Assembly: GCA_009738435.1 (NCBI GenBank)
Contig: CP046522.1
Location: forward strand, 3,627,249-3,691,248
DNA: 64,000 bases
Origin: Clostridium bovifaecis
Lineage (GTDB): Bacteria > Bacillota > Clostridia > Clostridiales > Clostridiaceae
Direction: 5' to 3'
Below the pieces are notes generated by a model, which saw only the letters and a program-made list of their open reading frames with translations, was not told the DNA's origin and made no database searches. The translations under genes were made by a program, and so were the position numbers. Positions 35,126-43,756 of this stretch are shown piece after piece; positions within the stretch are counted from its first letter, which is position 1, and the number at the start of each line of letters is the position of its first letter.

Positions 35126-36196
35126 ATAAGCTTTAAATATAGTGTAGATGGTATAAGAACCGAGGAGATAGTAAATGGAGTAACAACAAAATATCATCTT
35201 GTAGGAGGTAAAGTAACCTTTGAGGATAATGGTGTAGACAAGATTTACTATACATATGATTCAGATAGCAATTTAGCAAGTATGAACTTAAATGGCACTG
35301 AATACTACTACATTAGAAATGCTCAAGGTGATATAATTGGAGTGTATGATAAAAATGGTATACAGGTTGTAAGTTATGTATATGACAGCTGGGGTAAACC
35401 TATATCAACTACCGGTACACTTGCATCAACAGTTGGGGCAAAAAATCCTTATCGCTATAGAGGATATAGATATGATAGTGAGACTGGATTATATTATCTT
35501 CAAAGTAGGTACTATAATCCTGAATGGGGTAGGTTTATTAATGCAGATGGCATTATTGGACAAACAGGTGAGTTACTTGGACATAATTTATTTATATACT
35601 GCAAAAATAGTTCAGTTAATGGTAAAGATCCATCGGGCTTTAAGATGGTATTTGCAGATGAAGAAACACAAAGACAATATGATCAATGGATAAGAACATC
35701 ATCCTTTACTACAAGTTCAGTAAATAATTCAAGATTAAACGATATTGATAATAGTATAAATAGTCCTAAAGGTGCAGCTATAATTTCTAAGCTTGATGGA
35801 AAGGTAGGCGGTTCCATAGCAACAGGTATAACTGCTAGTAAAAAAGTGAACCTTGATGGAACACTAGGGTTAACTGCACATATAAAAAATCCAGGACCGA
35901 TTTCTAAGTTAGTAGGGGGAACAGTTAGGGCAACAGGTATTCTTGCGGTTGCAGCTTTAGGTATAGGAATAGCCAATAATTTTATAAATTATGAGCATGC
36001 ATGGGACAGAACAGCTACTGACTTAGTTTTATTTGGACTTGGCGTTAAAGCTGGTTTAATGCTAGCTGCTCTTAATCCTGTTACCTCGCTAGGAACTGCT
36101 GCAGTAATAGGTGGTGGAATTTTGATTGCATATGGAGTGTCGTGGCTTGATAACAAAATTAAAAATGATTATTTATCGGAAAGGAAGAGAGGATGA
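35126..36196 (+). pseudogene. Rhs/YD fragment 2: core plus hydrophobic C-terminal tip (candidate pore-forming toxin)
   Basis: Opens in mid-protein at ISFKYSVDGIRTEE, gives the conserved Rhs core (YYYIRNAQGDIIG, YDSWGKPIS, NPYRYRGYRYDSETGLYYLQSRYYNPEWGRFIN) to NGKDPSG, then a tip of about 185 residues. The tip ends with two long hydrophobic stretches (ATGILAVAALGIGIANNFI and DLVLFGLGVKAGLMLAAL to GGGILIAYGVSWL), suggesting membrane insertion. No signal peptide, secretion domain or own promoter is present; GTG 35105 is the only start. The immunity candidate overlaps its stop by 4 nt. Confidence 0.72.
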
Positions 36197-36531
36197 ATAT
36201 GATAAACTTTTTAGAAAAAACTGCGTTAGTGCTATTGATGCCTGCATTAGCAAGTTTGTTTTTCGCAGATACATTTATAGGTAGTTTAATATTAGTGATA
36301 AGTTGTGTTTGTGCTGAAGTAATTGCTACAATTGTAGGTATAATTAAAAAAGATACACCAATAAAGTTTTTCATATTAGGAGATACACTAGCTTTTTTAG
36401 GGATTTTATTAATTGTATCAATATATTATCTAAAAAGAGATGATATTGCTATGATATTAGTAATATTAATGCTTGTATTTGTATTTGTTTTTTGTACGAT
36501 TAATAATATAAAAGAACGTAGAAATAAATAA
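36193..36531 (+). CDS. small polytopic membrane protein, candidate immunity protein
   Basis: 112 residues with four predicted helices (TALVLLMPALASLFFAD; SLILVISCVCAEVIATIVGI; FFILGDTLAFLGILLIVSIYY; MILVILMLVFVFVFCTI) and a basic C-terminus. It begins in an ATGA overlap with Rhs fragment 2, behind GGAAAGGAAGAGG. A multi-helix membrane protein coupled to a toxin with a membrane-inserting tip fits the immunity logic of pore-forming toxins. No family recognised. Confidence 0.65.
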   Translation: MNMINFLEKTALVLLMPALASLFFADTFIGSLILVISCVCAEVIATIVGIIKKDTPIKFFILGDTLAFLGILLIVSIYYLKRDDIAMILVILMLVFVFVFCTINNIKERRNK

Positions 36532-36577
36532 TGCTATCAGTCTTCCGCTATGGTACGCAGTATTTCCCGAATAATGT

Positions 36578-36613
36578 AAAAACATGGGAGTATGTCTATA
36601 AGTAAAATATAAA
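36578..36613 (+). repeat. 180-nt repeat element, 3' fragment
   Basis: Only the last ~36 nt are present (AACATGGGAGTATGTCTATAAGTAAAATATAAA type), again joined directly to a terminator. Confidence 0.7.
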
Positions 36614-36648
36614 TGGTCTATCTCAAAACAAAATTTTGAGATAGACCA
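36614..36648 (+). terminator. intrinsic terminator after the repeat fragment
   Basis: TGGTCTATCTCAAAA / TTTTGAGATAGACCA, 15 bp, followed by TTGTTTT. Confidence 0.85.
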
Positions 36649-36660
36649 TTGTTTTATTAG

Positions 36661-36734
36661 CATCAGAAGGAAATGGAGCCTTGTTAAGTCTTTATTTAGA
36701 TAGCAGCAATAAGCTTAACCTAGCGGTAAGAGAT
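36661..36734 (+). pseudogene. Rhs N-side (LamG-like) remnant b
   Basis: Encodes SEGNGALLSLYLDSSNKLNL then AVRDS, cut by copy B of the 180-nt element in frame (AVRDS-NQKKLS-stop). Confidence 0.65.
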
Positions 36735-36914
36735 AGCAACCAGAAAAAGCTCTCCTAGCGTCGACCTTTTTCTGGAAGTTCCTCTGGGGCGAAGCCATAA
36801 AATACCAAGGACGAGTATAGTGTAGCTGAAAAAATCAGTTAATTTAGTGAAAAAGCAAGTGGTACTACTCGAAAAATTAAAAATATGGAAGTATGTCTGT
36901 AAGTAAAATATAAA
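36735..36914 (+). repeat. 180-nt repeat element, copy B
   Basis: Exactly 180 nt like copy A, same ends and same internal stems. Interrupts remnant b in the frame that gives NQKKLS and TAG. Confidence 0.8.
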
Positions 36915-36915
36915 T

Positions 36916-36955
36916 GGTCTATCTCAAAACAAAATTTTGATTTTGAGATAGACCC
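36916..36955 (+). terminator. intrinsic terminator after copy B
   Basis: GGTCTATCTCAAAA / TTTTGAGATAGACC with a larger loop than the one at 36614; the same terminator plus a 6-nt insertion, showing a tandem duplication. Confidence 0.8.
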
Positions 36956-36962
36956 TTGTTTT

Positions 36963-37370
36963 ATTAGCATCAGAAGGAAATGGAGCCTTATTAAGTCTTT
37001 ATTTATACAGTAGCAACAAGCTTAACCTAGCCGTAAGAGATAGTGCCGGAGACCAGCTAACTTTAATAACATCTGTAGAAGCTGTAACTATAAACACATG
37101 GAACTATGGAGCATTTACCTGGAGTTTATCAGGAACAACCTTAAATGCAAAACTATATCTAAACGATAAAGTTTATTCAGGAAGCACCGCGAGCTTCAAA
37201 GACTTTACAGGAGTAAAAACAGCAGTAGGAGGAACCGTAACAGGAACTTACCAGCTAAATGGACAACTAGAGGGACTAAGTAGTTATAATACAGCATTAA
37301 CTTCTGAAGAAGTAAACAGCATATACACAAATGGAAGAGGAAACTGGGTAAGCTATAAACAGAGTTCTTA
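36963..37370 (+). pseudogene. LamG/ConA-like segment of an rhs gene
   Basis: Open frame without a start: SEGNGALLSLYLYSSNKLNL, then VRDSAGDQLTL, WNYGAFTWSLSGTTLNAKLYLNDKVYSG, TGTYQLNGQLEGLSSYNTALTSEEVNSIYTNGRGNWVSY. The layout of strands and the ending resemble LamG-type jelly-roll domains found before YD repeats in Firmicute Rhs/WapA-like proteins. The frame stops at 37370 where a non-coding insert begins. Confidence 0.65.
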
Positions 37371-37480
37371 GCTTCAGATGGAGTTTTTACTCCACCTGAG
37401 GCTTAGAAATCGTTATCTAGGGATGTAGCCGCTCTTTACTTCCACTTTGAAAAATATGGAAGTATTAGAGCGGGTAATCA
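37371..37480 (+). mobile_element. ~110-bp two-hairpin insert in the rhs gene
   Basis: Hairpin 1 is CTTAGCTTCAGATGGAGT-TTTT-ACTCCACCTGAGGCTTAG (imperfect), hairpin 2 CCGCTCT..ACTTCC...GGAAGT..AGAGCGG. The rhs frame (NWVSYK... to DIYDSLGRL) is interrupted exactly here. Size and paired subterminal hairpins suggest a non-autonomous element of the IS200/IS605 (PATE) kind, but this is inference. Confidence 0.45.
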
Positions 37481-37483
37481 TCA

Positions 37484-38527
37484 GATATATATGACAGCTT
37501 AGGAAGACTAACTGACAGGGCACTAAACACAGGTATATTTAATTACAATACAAAATATGCTTTTGAAGCGGGAGCTGCTGCAGGCACTACTACAACAAGA
37601 GTAAGTGAAATAGACAATAATGGTAAGAAGATAGCTTATACTTACGACCAGAATGGTAATATTAAAACAATTACTGAAGATGGAAAAGTAATAACATATT
37701 ATTATGATGGATTGAATCAGCTTACAAGAGAAGATAATGAAGTATTAAACAAGACTATAACATACTCTTATGATGGTGGAGGAAATATTCTAAGTAAAAC
37801 CGAATATCCACATACAATAGGAACCTTAGGAGATCCAACTTCAACAATATCCTACGATTATGAAGATGCTAACTGGAAAGACAAGCTTACAAGCTATAAT
37901 GGAAAAGCTGTAACCTATGATGCTATAGGAAATCCATTAACTTATGACGGCTACACACTTACTTGGGAGCAAGGCAGACAGCTAGCAACAATGAAGAGCA
38001 ACGATTATGACATAAGCTTTAAATATAACGTTGACGGTATAAGAACAGAAAAAACAGTAAATGGAGTAACAACAAAATATCATCTTGTAGGGGATAAGGT
38101 AACCTTTGAGGATAATGGTACTGATAAAATTTATTACACTTATGATGTAGGAGCTAATCTTGTAAGTATGAACTTAAATGGCACTGAATACTACTACATT
38201 AGAAATGCTCAAGGTGATATAATTGGGTTGTATGATAAGGGTGGTATTCAGGTTGTAAGTTATACCTATGATTCTTGGGGAAAGTTGATATCTATTGATG
38301 GAAGTCTTAAAGATACTGTAGGAGCTAAGAACCCTTATAGATACAGAGGATATAGGTATGATAGTGAGACTGGATTGTATTATTTGAATTCACGTTACTA
38401 TAATCCTAATTGGGGAAGATTTATAAACGGAGATATAGTATTAGGTGCTGCAGGACAATTATTAACACATAATATGTTTGCCTATTCTTTTAATAACCCA
38501 ATTAGCAACCAGAAAAACCTCTCCTAG
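37484..38527 (+). pseudogene. Rhs/YD fragment 3: YD repeats and core, tip lost
   Basis: Continues the LamG segment after the insert: DIYDSLGRLTDRAL, YDQNGNIKTITEDGKV and further YD repeats, then the complete core (ISFKYNVDGIRTEKTVNG ... YRYRGYRYDSETGLYYLNSRYYNPNWGRFING). At FAYSFNNPIS, just where the DPSG junction and toxic tip should follow, copy C of the 180-nt element takes over and adds NQKNLS and a stop. The tip and any immunity gene are therefore gone. Confidence 0.75.
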
Positions 38528-38685
38528 CGTCGACCTTTTTGTAGAAATTCTTCTGGGGTGAAGCCATAAAATACCAAGGACGAGTATAGTGTAGCTGAAA
38601 AAATCAGTTAATTTATAGTGAAAAAGCAAGTGGTATTACTCGAAAAATTAAAAATATGGAAGTATGTCTGCAAGTAAAATATAAA
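38504..38685 (+). repeat. 180-nt repeat element, copy C
   Basis: 182 nt with the same ends; more diverged than copies A and B (the CTTTTTCTGG arm is changed to CTTTTTGTAG). Its end is directly joined to the terminator of atoE. Confidence 0.78.
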
Positions 38686-38714
38686 GGATGGAACCTTAAA
38701 GCTCCATCCTATTT
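38686..38714. terminator. bidirectional terminator
   Basis: GGATGGA / TCCATCC stem plus T-run; ends atoE (minus strand) and the rhs cluster (plus strand). Confidence 0.8.
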
Positions 38715-38718
38715 TACT

Positions 38719-40071
38719 CTATAAGAAGAAGAATGCTGCTGACACTATAATCCCTGCATAAAGCAAGTCTATTAAGCAATATCCCATAATATCCTTAGCA
38801 CTAAGCCCTGCTATTGCTAAAGCTGGTATTGCCCAGAATGGTTGTATCATGTTTGTCCATGCATCCCCCCATGCAATACCCATTGCAACTTTTCCTGGGT
38901 CTACCCCAATTCTAGCTGCTGCAGGCATCATTATAGGAGCCTGTACTGCCCATTGTCCACCACCTGATGGTACGAAGAAATTAATAATACCAGCACTTAG
39001 GAATGTGAATAGTGGGAAGGTTCTTGGAGTTGAAATAGCAACGAATACATTTGCAATTTCTCCTGCAAGACAAGCGCCTGAAGCATTTGCTCCTACCATC
39101 ATACCCATTATACCTGCATAGAATGGGAATTGAAGAATAATTCCTGCTGCACCTTTAGCTGCCTCTGTAACAGCTGCAATAAATCTTTTTGGTGTTCCAT
39201 GAAGTATTAATCCTAAGAATAGGAATATACCATTAACTACATCTAGTGTTAAGTTAAATCCTTTAGTTGCAAAATAATAGAATATATATGTGAATCCCAT
39301 AATAGCAACAAGAAGAGAAATTAAACGACTATTTTCTAACTTGTCAGCTGGTGTCATTTTTTCTCTTGGCATTTCTTCTGGTTCTGGATCTTCAACTAAA
39401 AGTTTTGGATCTATAACAACTGTTTCTTCCTTTTTAGGCATCATAGCCTTATTTATTAATGGAAGAGTAATTAATAAAACTAATAACGCCACTATGTTGT
39501 ATCTAGAAAATAGCGTTTGGCTAGTTGGAATAGGCGCAGTAATAACACCTGCTGTAGCTTTCTTTACAGCATCTCCACCACCTGCTACTGTTAGCGGAAT
39601 AGAACCTGAAAGTCCTGCATGCCATACTAAAAACCCAGAATATGCAGAAGCTATTAGCAGCCTATAGTCTACTCCCTTAACCTGCCTTGCAAGTTCTTTT
39701 GCAAAAATTGCTCCTATTATAAGTCCAAATCCCCAGTTCAACCAACAAGCTATAGTAGAAATTAAAGTAACAAATATAATTGCTTGTGCCGGACTCTTAG
39801 GAACCTTAGCCAACTTTTTTAGTCCTCTTTTAAAAGAAGGTGCATGAGCTAAAGTATTTCCTGTAACTAATACTAAAGCCATTTGCATTGAGAAAGCAAG
39901 TAAACTCCATAAACCATTACTCCAATGTACTACCATTGCGAGTGGTGTCTGCTTAGTAACTATAAGTCCTAATATAAAAGTTAAGAAGGTTAGAAATATA
40001 GCAAATATAAACGCATCTGGTAAATACTTTTGCACTAAATTTACGCAAGCCCTTGTTAGCTTCTTAAACAT
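38719..40071 (-). CDS. atoE: short-chain fatty-acid carrier AtoE (copy 1)
   Basis: Polytopic carrier of the AtoE/TIGR00366 family, proposed to import short-chain acids for CoA activation. 450 residues, about 12 helices: FIFAIFLTFLTFILGLIV, the conserved WLNWGFGLIIGAIFAKELAR, SGSIPLTVAGGGD, FFVPSGGGQWAVQAP and GIAWGDAWTNMIQPFWAIPALAIAGLSAKDIMGYC. Very similar to the next gene upstream in the same direction, a tandem duplication. Last gene of the CoA-transferase/carrier cluster. Confidence 0.9.
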   Translation of the reverse strand: MFKKLTRACVNLVQKYLPDAFIFAIFLTFLTFILGLIVTKQTPLAMVVHWSNGLWSLLAFSMQMALVLVTGNTLAHAPSFKRGLKKLAKVPKSPAQAIIFVTLISTIACWLNWGFGLIIGAIFAKELARQVKGVDYRLLIASAYSGFLVWHAGLSGSIPLTVAGGGDAVKKATAGVITAPIPTSQTLFSRYNIVALLVLLITLPLINKAMMPKKEETVVIDPKLLVEDPEPEEMPREKMTPADKLENSRLISLLVAIMGFTYIFYYFATKGFNLTLDVVNGIFLFLGLILHGTPKRFIAAVTEAAKGAAGIILQFPFYAGIMGMMVGANASGACLAGEIANVFVAISTPRTFPLFTFLSAGIINFFVPSGGGQWAVQAPIMMPAAARIGVDPGKVAMGIAWGDAWTNMIQPFWAIPALAIAGLSAKDIMGYCLIDLLYAGIIVSAAFFFL

Positions 40072-40380
40072 ATATTACACTTCCTCTCTTTTTTTATTAT
40101 TTCCCAGAAATCGTTTTCAAAGTTTTTAGTTAAGTCTTTATCCATCTAAAATAATCAACTCAACCATACAAGTTCATCTCCTATACAAAAGATATTTGTA
40201 CAAAATACTACATTATAACCTCGTGTATTATTTTGTATTTACATCTATTTATATGAGGTTAATCTAATTTATATGATGTAATTTCTGCTTAAAAATGAAT
40301 TTTCATCTGATAGTTTAAATAATTATTAACTTTCCAAACTTACAAATTACATATACTATTTGTATACTATAATAAAAAAA
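40072..40380 (-). other. intergenic region between tandem atoE genes
   Basis: About 310 nt of AT-rich leader, with a TATAAT near 40215 on the minus strand but no convincing -35. It suggests that copy 1 has its own promoter. No gene seen. Confidence 0.45.
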
Positions 40381-40402
40381 GGATGAAACCTAAGTTTCAT
40401 CC
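40381..40402 (-). terminator. terminator of atoE copy 2
   Basis: GGATGAAAC / GTTTCATCC-type stem with flanking A-run (T-run on the minus strand). Similar to the terminators at 32164 and 38686. Confidence 0.8.
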
Positions 40403-40416
40403 CTTTAATCATGTTT

Positions 40417-41769
40417 TTACAAGAAGTAAAATGCTCCGCATATTATAATTCCGGCATATATCAAGTCTATTAAACAGTATCCCATGATATCTTTAGCACT
40501 AAGTCCTGCTATTGCTAATGCTGGTAATGCCCAGAATGGTTGTATCATGTTTGTCCATGCATCTCCCCAAGCAATACCCATTGCAACTTTTGCTGGATCT
40601 ACTCCAAGTTGTGCTGCTGCTGGCATCATTATAGGCGCTTGTACTGCCCATTGTCCACCACCTGATGGTACGAAGAAGTTAATAATACCACCAGCTAAGA
40701 ATGTAAATAATGGGAAAGTTCTTGGTGTTGAAATAGCAACGAATACATTTGCAATTTCCCCTGCAAGAGAAGCTCCTGCAGCATTTGCTCCCACCATCAT
40801 ACCCATTATACCTGCATAGAATGGGAATTGAAGAATAATTCCGGCTGCTCCTTTAGCTGCATCTGTAATAGCTGCAATAAATCTTTTTGGTGTTCCATGA
40901 AGTATTAATCCTAAGAATAGGAATATACCATTAACTACGTCTAGTGTTAAATTAAAGCCCTTAGTTGCAAAATAGTAGAATATATAAGTGAAGCCCATAG
41001 CTGCTACAAGTAGAGAGATTAAACGACTATTTTCTAACTTATCAGCTGGAGTCATCTTATCTCTAGGTATTTCTTCTGGTTCTGGCTCTTCAATTAACAT
41101 CTTTGGATCAACTACAATAGTTTCTTCTTTACTTGGCATCATAGCCTTATTAAGTAATGGAAGTGTAACTAATAAAATTAATACTGCCACTAAGCTATAT
41201 GTTGAGAATAAAGTCTGACTAGTTGGTATAGGATTTGCTATAACCCCTGCTGTAGCTTTCTTTACAGCATCTCCTCCACCTGCTACTGTTAGAGGAATAG
41301 AACCTGAAAGTCCTGCGTGCCATACCATAAATCCTGAGTATGCAGAAGCTATAAGCAATCTATAGTCTACACCTTTAACTTCTCTTGCAAGTTCCTTTGC
41401 AAAAATTGCTCCTATTATAAGTCCAAATCCCCAGTTTAACCAGCAAGCTATAGTAGAAATTAAAGTAACAAACATAATTGCTTGTGCTGGTGTCTTAGGT
41501 ATTCTAGCTAACTTTCTTAATCCTTTTTTGAAGGCTGGTGCGTTAGCTAGTGCACTACCTGTAACTAGTACTAAAGCCATCTGCATTGAGAATGCAAGCA
41601 AGCTCCATAATCCATTACTCCAATGAACTACCATTGCTAATGGAGTTTGTTTAGTAACAATGATTCCTAAAATAAATGTTAAAAATGTTAAGAAAACAGC
41701 AAAAATAAATGCATCTGGTAGGTACTTTTGTACAAGATTTACGCAAGCCCTTGTTAATTTTTTAAACAT
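40417..41769 (-). CDS. atoE: short-chain fatty-acid carrier AtoE (copy 2)
   Basis: Same family and length (450) as copy 1, differing by scattered substitutions, for example IPRDKMTPADKLENSRL in place of MPREKMTPADKLENSRL. All conserved segments (SGSIPLTVAGGGD, FFVPSGGGQWAVQAP, MGIAWGDAWTNMIQPFWAL) are intact. It follows the CoA-transferase genes by 105 nt and is probably cotranscribed with them, so substrate uptake and CoA activation are linked. Confidence 0.9.
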   Translation of the reverse strand: MFKKLTRACVNLVQKYLPDAFIFAVFLTFLTFILGIIVTKQTPLAMVVHWSNGLWSLLAFSMQMALVLVTGSALANAPAFKKGLRKLARIPKTPAQAIMFVTLISTIACWLNWGFGLIIGAIFAKELAREVKGVDYRLLIASAYSGFMVWHAGLSGSIPLTVAGGGDAVKKATAGVIANPIPTSQTLFSTYSLVAVLILLVTLPLLNKAMMPSKEETIVVDPKMLIEEPEPEEIPRDKMTPADKLENSRLISLLVAAMGFTYIFYYFATKGFNLTLDVVNGIFLFLGLILHGTPKRFIAAITDAAKGAAGIILQFPFYAGIMGMMVGANAAGASLAGEIANVFVAISTPRTFPLFTFLAGGIINFFVPSGGGQWAVQAPIMMPAAAQLGVDPAKVAMGIAWGDAWTNMIQPFWALPALAIAGLSAKDIMGYCLIDLIYAGIIICGAFYFL

Positions 41770-41807
41770 TTGCTCCCCACTCCTTATACTTTTGATTTTT
41801 ATTTATG

Positions 41808-41853
41808 CTAAACTTGATAAAGAATTATTTTTCTAATCCTCTATCAAGTTTAG
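41808..41853. repeat. 12-bp inverted repeat between ctfB and atoE
   Basis: CTAAACTTGATA and TATCAAGTTTAG, 22 nt apart, in the leader of atoE copy 2. It may be an mRNA stem for differential stability or a repressor site; there is no T-run. Confidence 0.55.
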
Positions 41854-41874
41854 ATTTCTAAATTTAAAGCTTTA

Positions 41875-42534
41875 TTAAACTTCCATTGGTTTTAAATCTT
41901 CAGCAATAATTAAATCTGCTTCAGTAGCAGCTTTAACATCTTCAACTGTAAATCCTTCACCAATTTCTCTTAAAACTAATCCTTCTTTAGTTACTTCCAT
42001 AACTCCCATTTCAGTTATTATTAAGTTTACTTGGTTTGCAGCTGTTAATGGAAGCGTACATTGTTTTAGTATCTTTGGAGCTCCTTTTGCTGTATGTTCC
42101 ATTGCTACTATAACCTTTTTAGCTCCTACAACTAGATCCATTGCTCCTCCCATACCTGGAACCATTTTTCCTGGTATCATCCAGTTTGCAAGATTTCCTT
42201 TATCATCTACTTGTAGTGCACCAAGCACTGTCATATCTACATGTCCACCTCTTATTATAGTAAAGGACATTGAGCTATCAAAGAAGGCTGCGCCTGGATG
42301 TATAGTTACAAATCCACCGCCAGCATTTACAAGATCTTTGTCTTCTTTTCCTGCTTCTGGTGCTGATCCAAGACCTACAAATCCATTTTCTGATTGTAGT
42401 GTAACATCCATTCCTTCTGGAATGTAGTTAGCAACCATTGTTGGAAGACCAATTCCTAGATTTACAACGTCTCCATCCTTTAATTCTTTAGCAACTCTTC
42501 TTGCAATTAATTCTTTTACTCCGCTTTTTCCCAT
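41875..42534 (-). CDS. atoA: acetoacetate/butyrate-type CoA-transferase subunit B
   Basis: Beta subunit carrying the catalytic Glu in [10 protein letters not shown] (residue about 54). 219 residues; [12 protein letters not shown] at the N-terminus and [15 protein letters not shown] in the middle are typical of family I CoA-transferases (AtoA, CtfB, ScoB). It starts 1 nt after the alpha-subunit stop region. Substrate specificity among acetoacetate, butyrate and 3-oxoadipate cannot be read; the AtoE neighbours favour short-chain acids. Confidence 0.93.
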   Translation of the reverse strand: MGKSGVKELIARRVAKELKDGDVVNLGIGLPTMVANYIPEGMDVTLQSENGFVGLGSAPEAGKEDKDLVNAGGGFVTIHPGAAFFDSSMSFTIIRGGHVDMTVLGALQVDDKGNLANWMIPGKMVPGMGGAMDLVVGAKKVIVAMEHTAKGAPKILKQCTLPLTAANQVNLIITEMGVMEVTKEGLVLREIGEGFTVEDVKAATEADLIIAEDLKPMEV

Positions 42535-42535
42535 T

Positions 42536-43189
42536 TTACTTGTCCTCCTTTACTATATAATCTACAAAAATTCCAGGAGTCATTACATTGCTTGGATCTA
42601 TCTCTCCAACTTCTACTAATTCTTCAGCTTCTACAATAACTAATTCTGCTGCAGTAGCCATTAATGGGTTAAAGTTTCTAGTTGATTTGTTATAATATAC
42701 ATTTCCTTTTTTATCAACCTTAGAGCCAAAGATTATAGCTACATCTGCTTTTAAAGGTTTTTCTAAAAGATATTCTGTTCCATCAACAGTTATCTTCTCT
42801 TTTCCATTTTCAACAATTGTTCCAAGTCCTGTTGGAGTTAAAAATCCTCCAAGTCCAGCTCCACCACATCTTACTCTTTCTGCTAGAGTTCCTTGTGGGA
42901 CTAGCTCTACATCCAATTCTCCTGCATTCATTTGTCTTCCTGTTTCTGCATTAGTTCCTATGTGGCTAGCTATAACCTTTTTAACCTGCTTATTTACTAC
43001 TAATTTTCCTACTCCTCTATCTACATAGGATGTATCGTTACAAATGATTGTTAAATCTTTTACCCCTTTTGAAGCTAGCTCGTCTATAATCTGACATGGG
43101 CTTCCTGTTGCAAGAAATCCTCCTACCATCACAGACATACCATCTTTGATATAGCCAGCAGCCTCTTCTAGAGTGATTAATTTGTTCAT
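42536..43189 (-). CDS. atoD: acetoacetate/butyrate-type CoA-transferase subunit A
   Basis: Alpha subunit, 217 residues: [18 protein letters not shown] with the glycine-rich CoA loop, [13 protein letters not shown], and [26 protein letters not shown], which is diagnostic. It pairs with the next gene to form the alpha2beta2 transferase. The ribosome site is AAAGGAGGAG. First gene of the atoD-atoA-atoE unit. Confidence 0.93.
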   Translation of the reverse strand: MNKLITLEEAAGYIKDGMSVMVGGFLATGSPCQIIDELASKGVKDLTIICNDTSYVDRGVGKLVVNKQVKKVIASHIGTNAETGRQMNAGELDVELVPQGTLAERVRCGGAGLGGFLTPTGLGTIVENGKEKITVDGTEYLLEKPLKADVAIIFGSKVDKKGNVYYNKSTRNFNPLMATAAELVIVEAEELVEVGEIDPSNVMTPGIFVDYIVKEDK

Positions 43190-43701
43190 ATACTCTCCTC
43201 CTTTAATAATATATAATAATTTAAAATTGCAAGTTATTGCAATCGTTTACCTATGCTTTTGTTAACATATTAACGCATGGCAATAAATGGCCTATAATGA
43301 ACCTAACTTAAATTCGTAAGATTTATTATAACCACCAATTCATTTACACTTTATTCTATATAAGATATTTCATACCATATTATGTACATACTTTATTTGA
43401 TATTGTAGTATATTTTTCCTCTTAATATAATTATACCTAAATATTAGTAATAGTAAATATGATTTTTTACTTTTTATTAAAATTTATATATGTAGATCTA
43501 TTAACTCATATATCTTACATATGCACATTGTGCATAAAAACGGTATAATAATTTCTTTAATGAACACTTTGTATTTTTTTTAACAATTTCATCTATAATT
43601 ATATACCTATTATGTAAATTAGTCCATACCTTTCAAGGACATAGTCTGCATTATTATGGAGTTTCATGTAAAATAATGATTATTATATTCTTGGTCGACG
43701 T
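43190..43701 (-). other. long leader/intergenic region upstream of atoD
   Basis: About 510 nt without a gene. It holds a possible sigma-A site (TTTACT, 16 nt, TATAAT near 43440-43470). Two GG...GC pairs resemble sigma-54 elements but have 9-nt instead of 10-nt separation. AT-rich; no structured RNA recognised. Confidence 0.45.
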
Positions 43702-43739
43702 AAAAAGCCTTGAATTTCAAACTTAGTTCAAGGCTTTTT
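43702..43739. terminator. bidirectional terminator
   Basis: AAAAAGCCTTGAA / TTCAAGGCTTTTT perfect stem, after the MaoC-type gene. Confidence 0.9.
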
Positions 43740-43756
43740 ATGTTGGCTATAAAATA

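Noticed and set aside
43200-43700. Possible sigma-54 promoters upstream of atoD (e.g. AGGTAAACGATTGC and AGGCCATTTATTGC)
   Set aside because: GG and GC are separated by 9 instead of 10 nt, a spacing that normally abolishes activity; the one correctly spaced candidate matches poorly.
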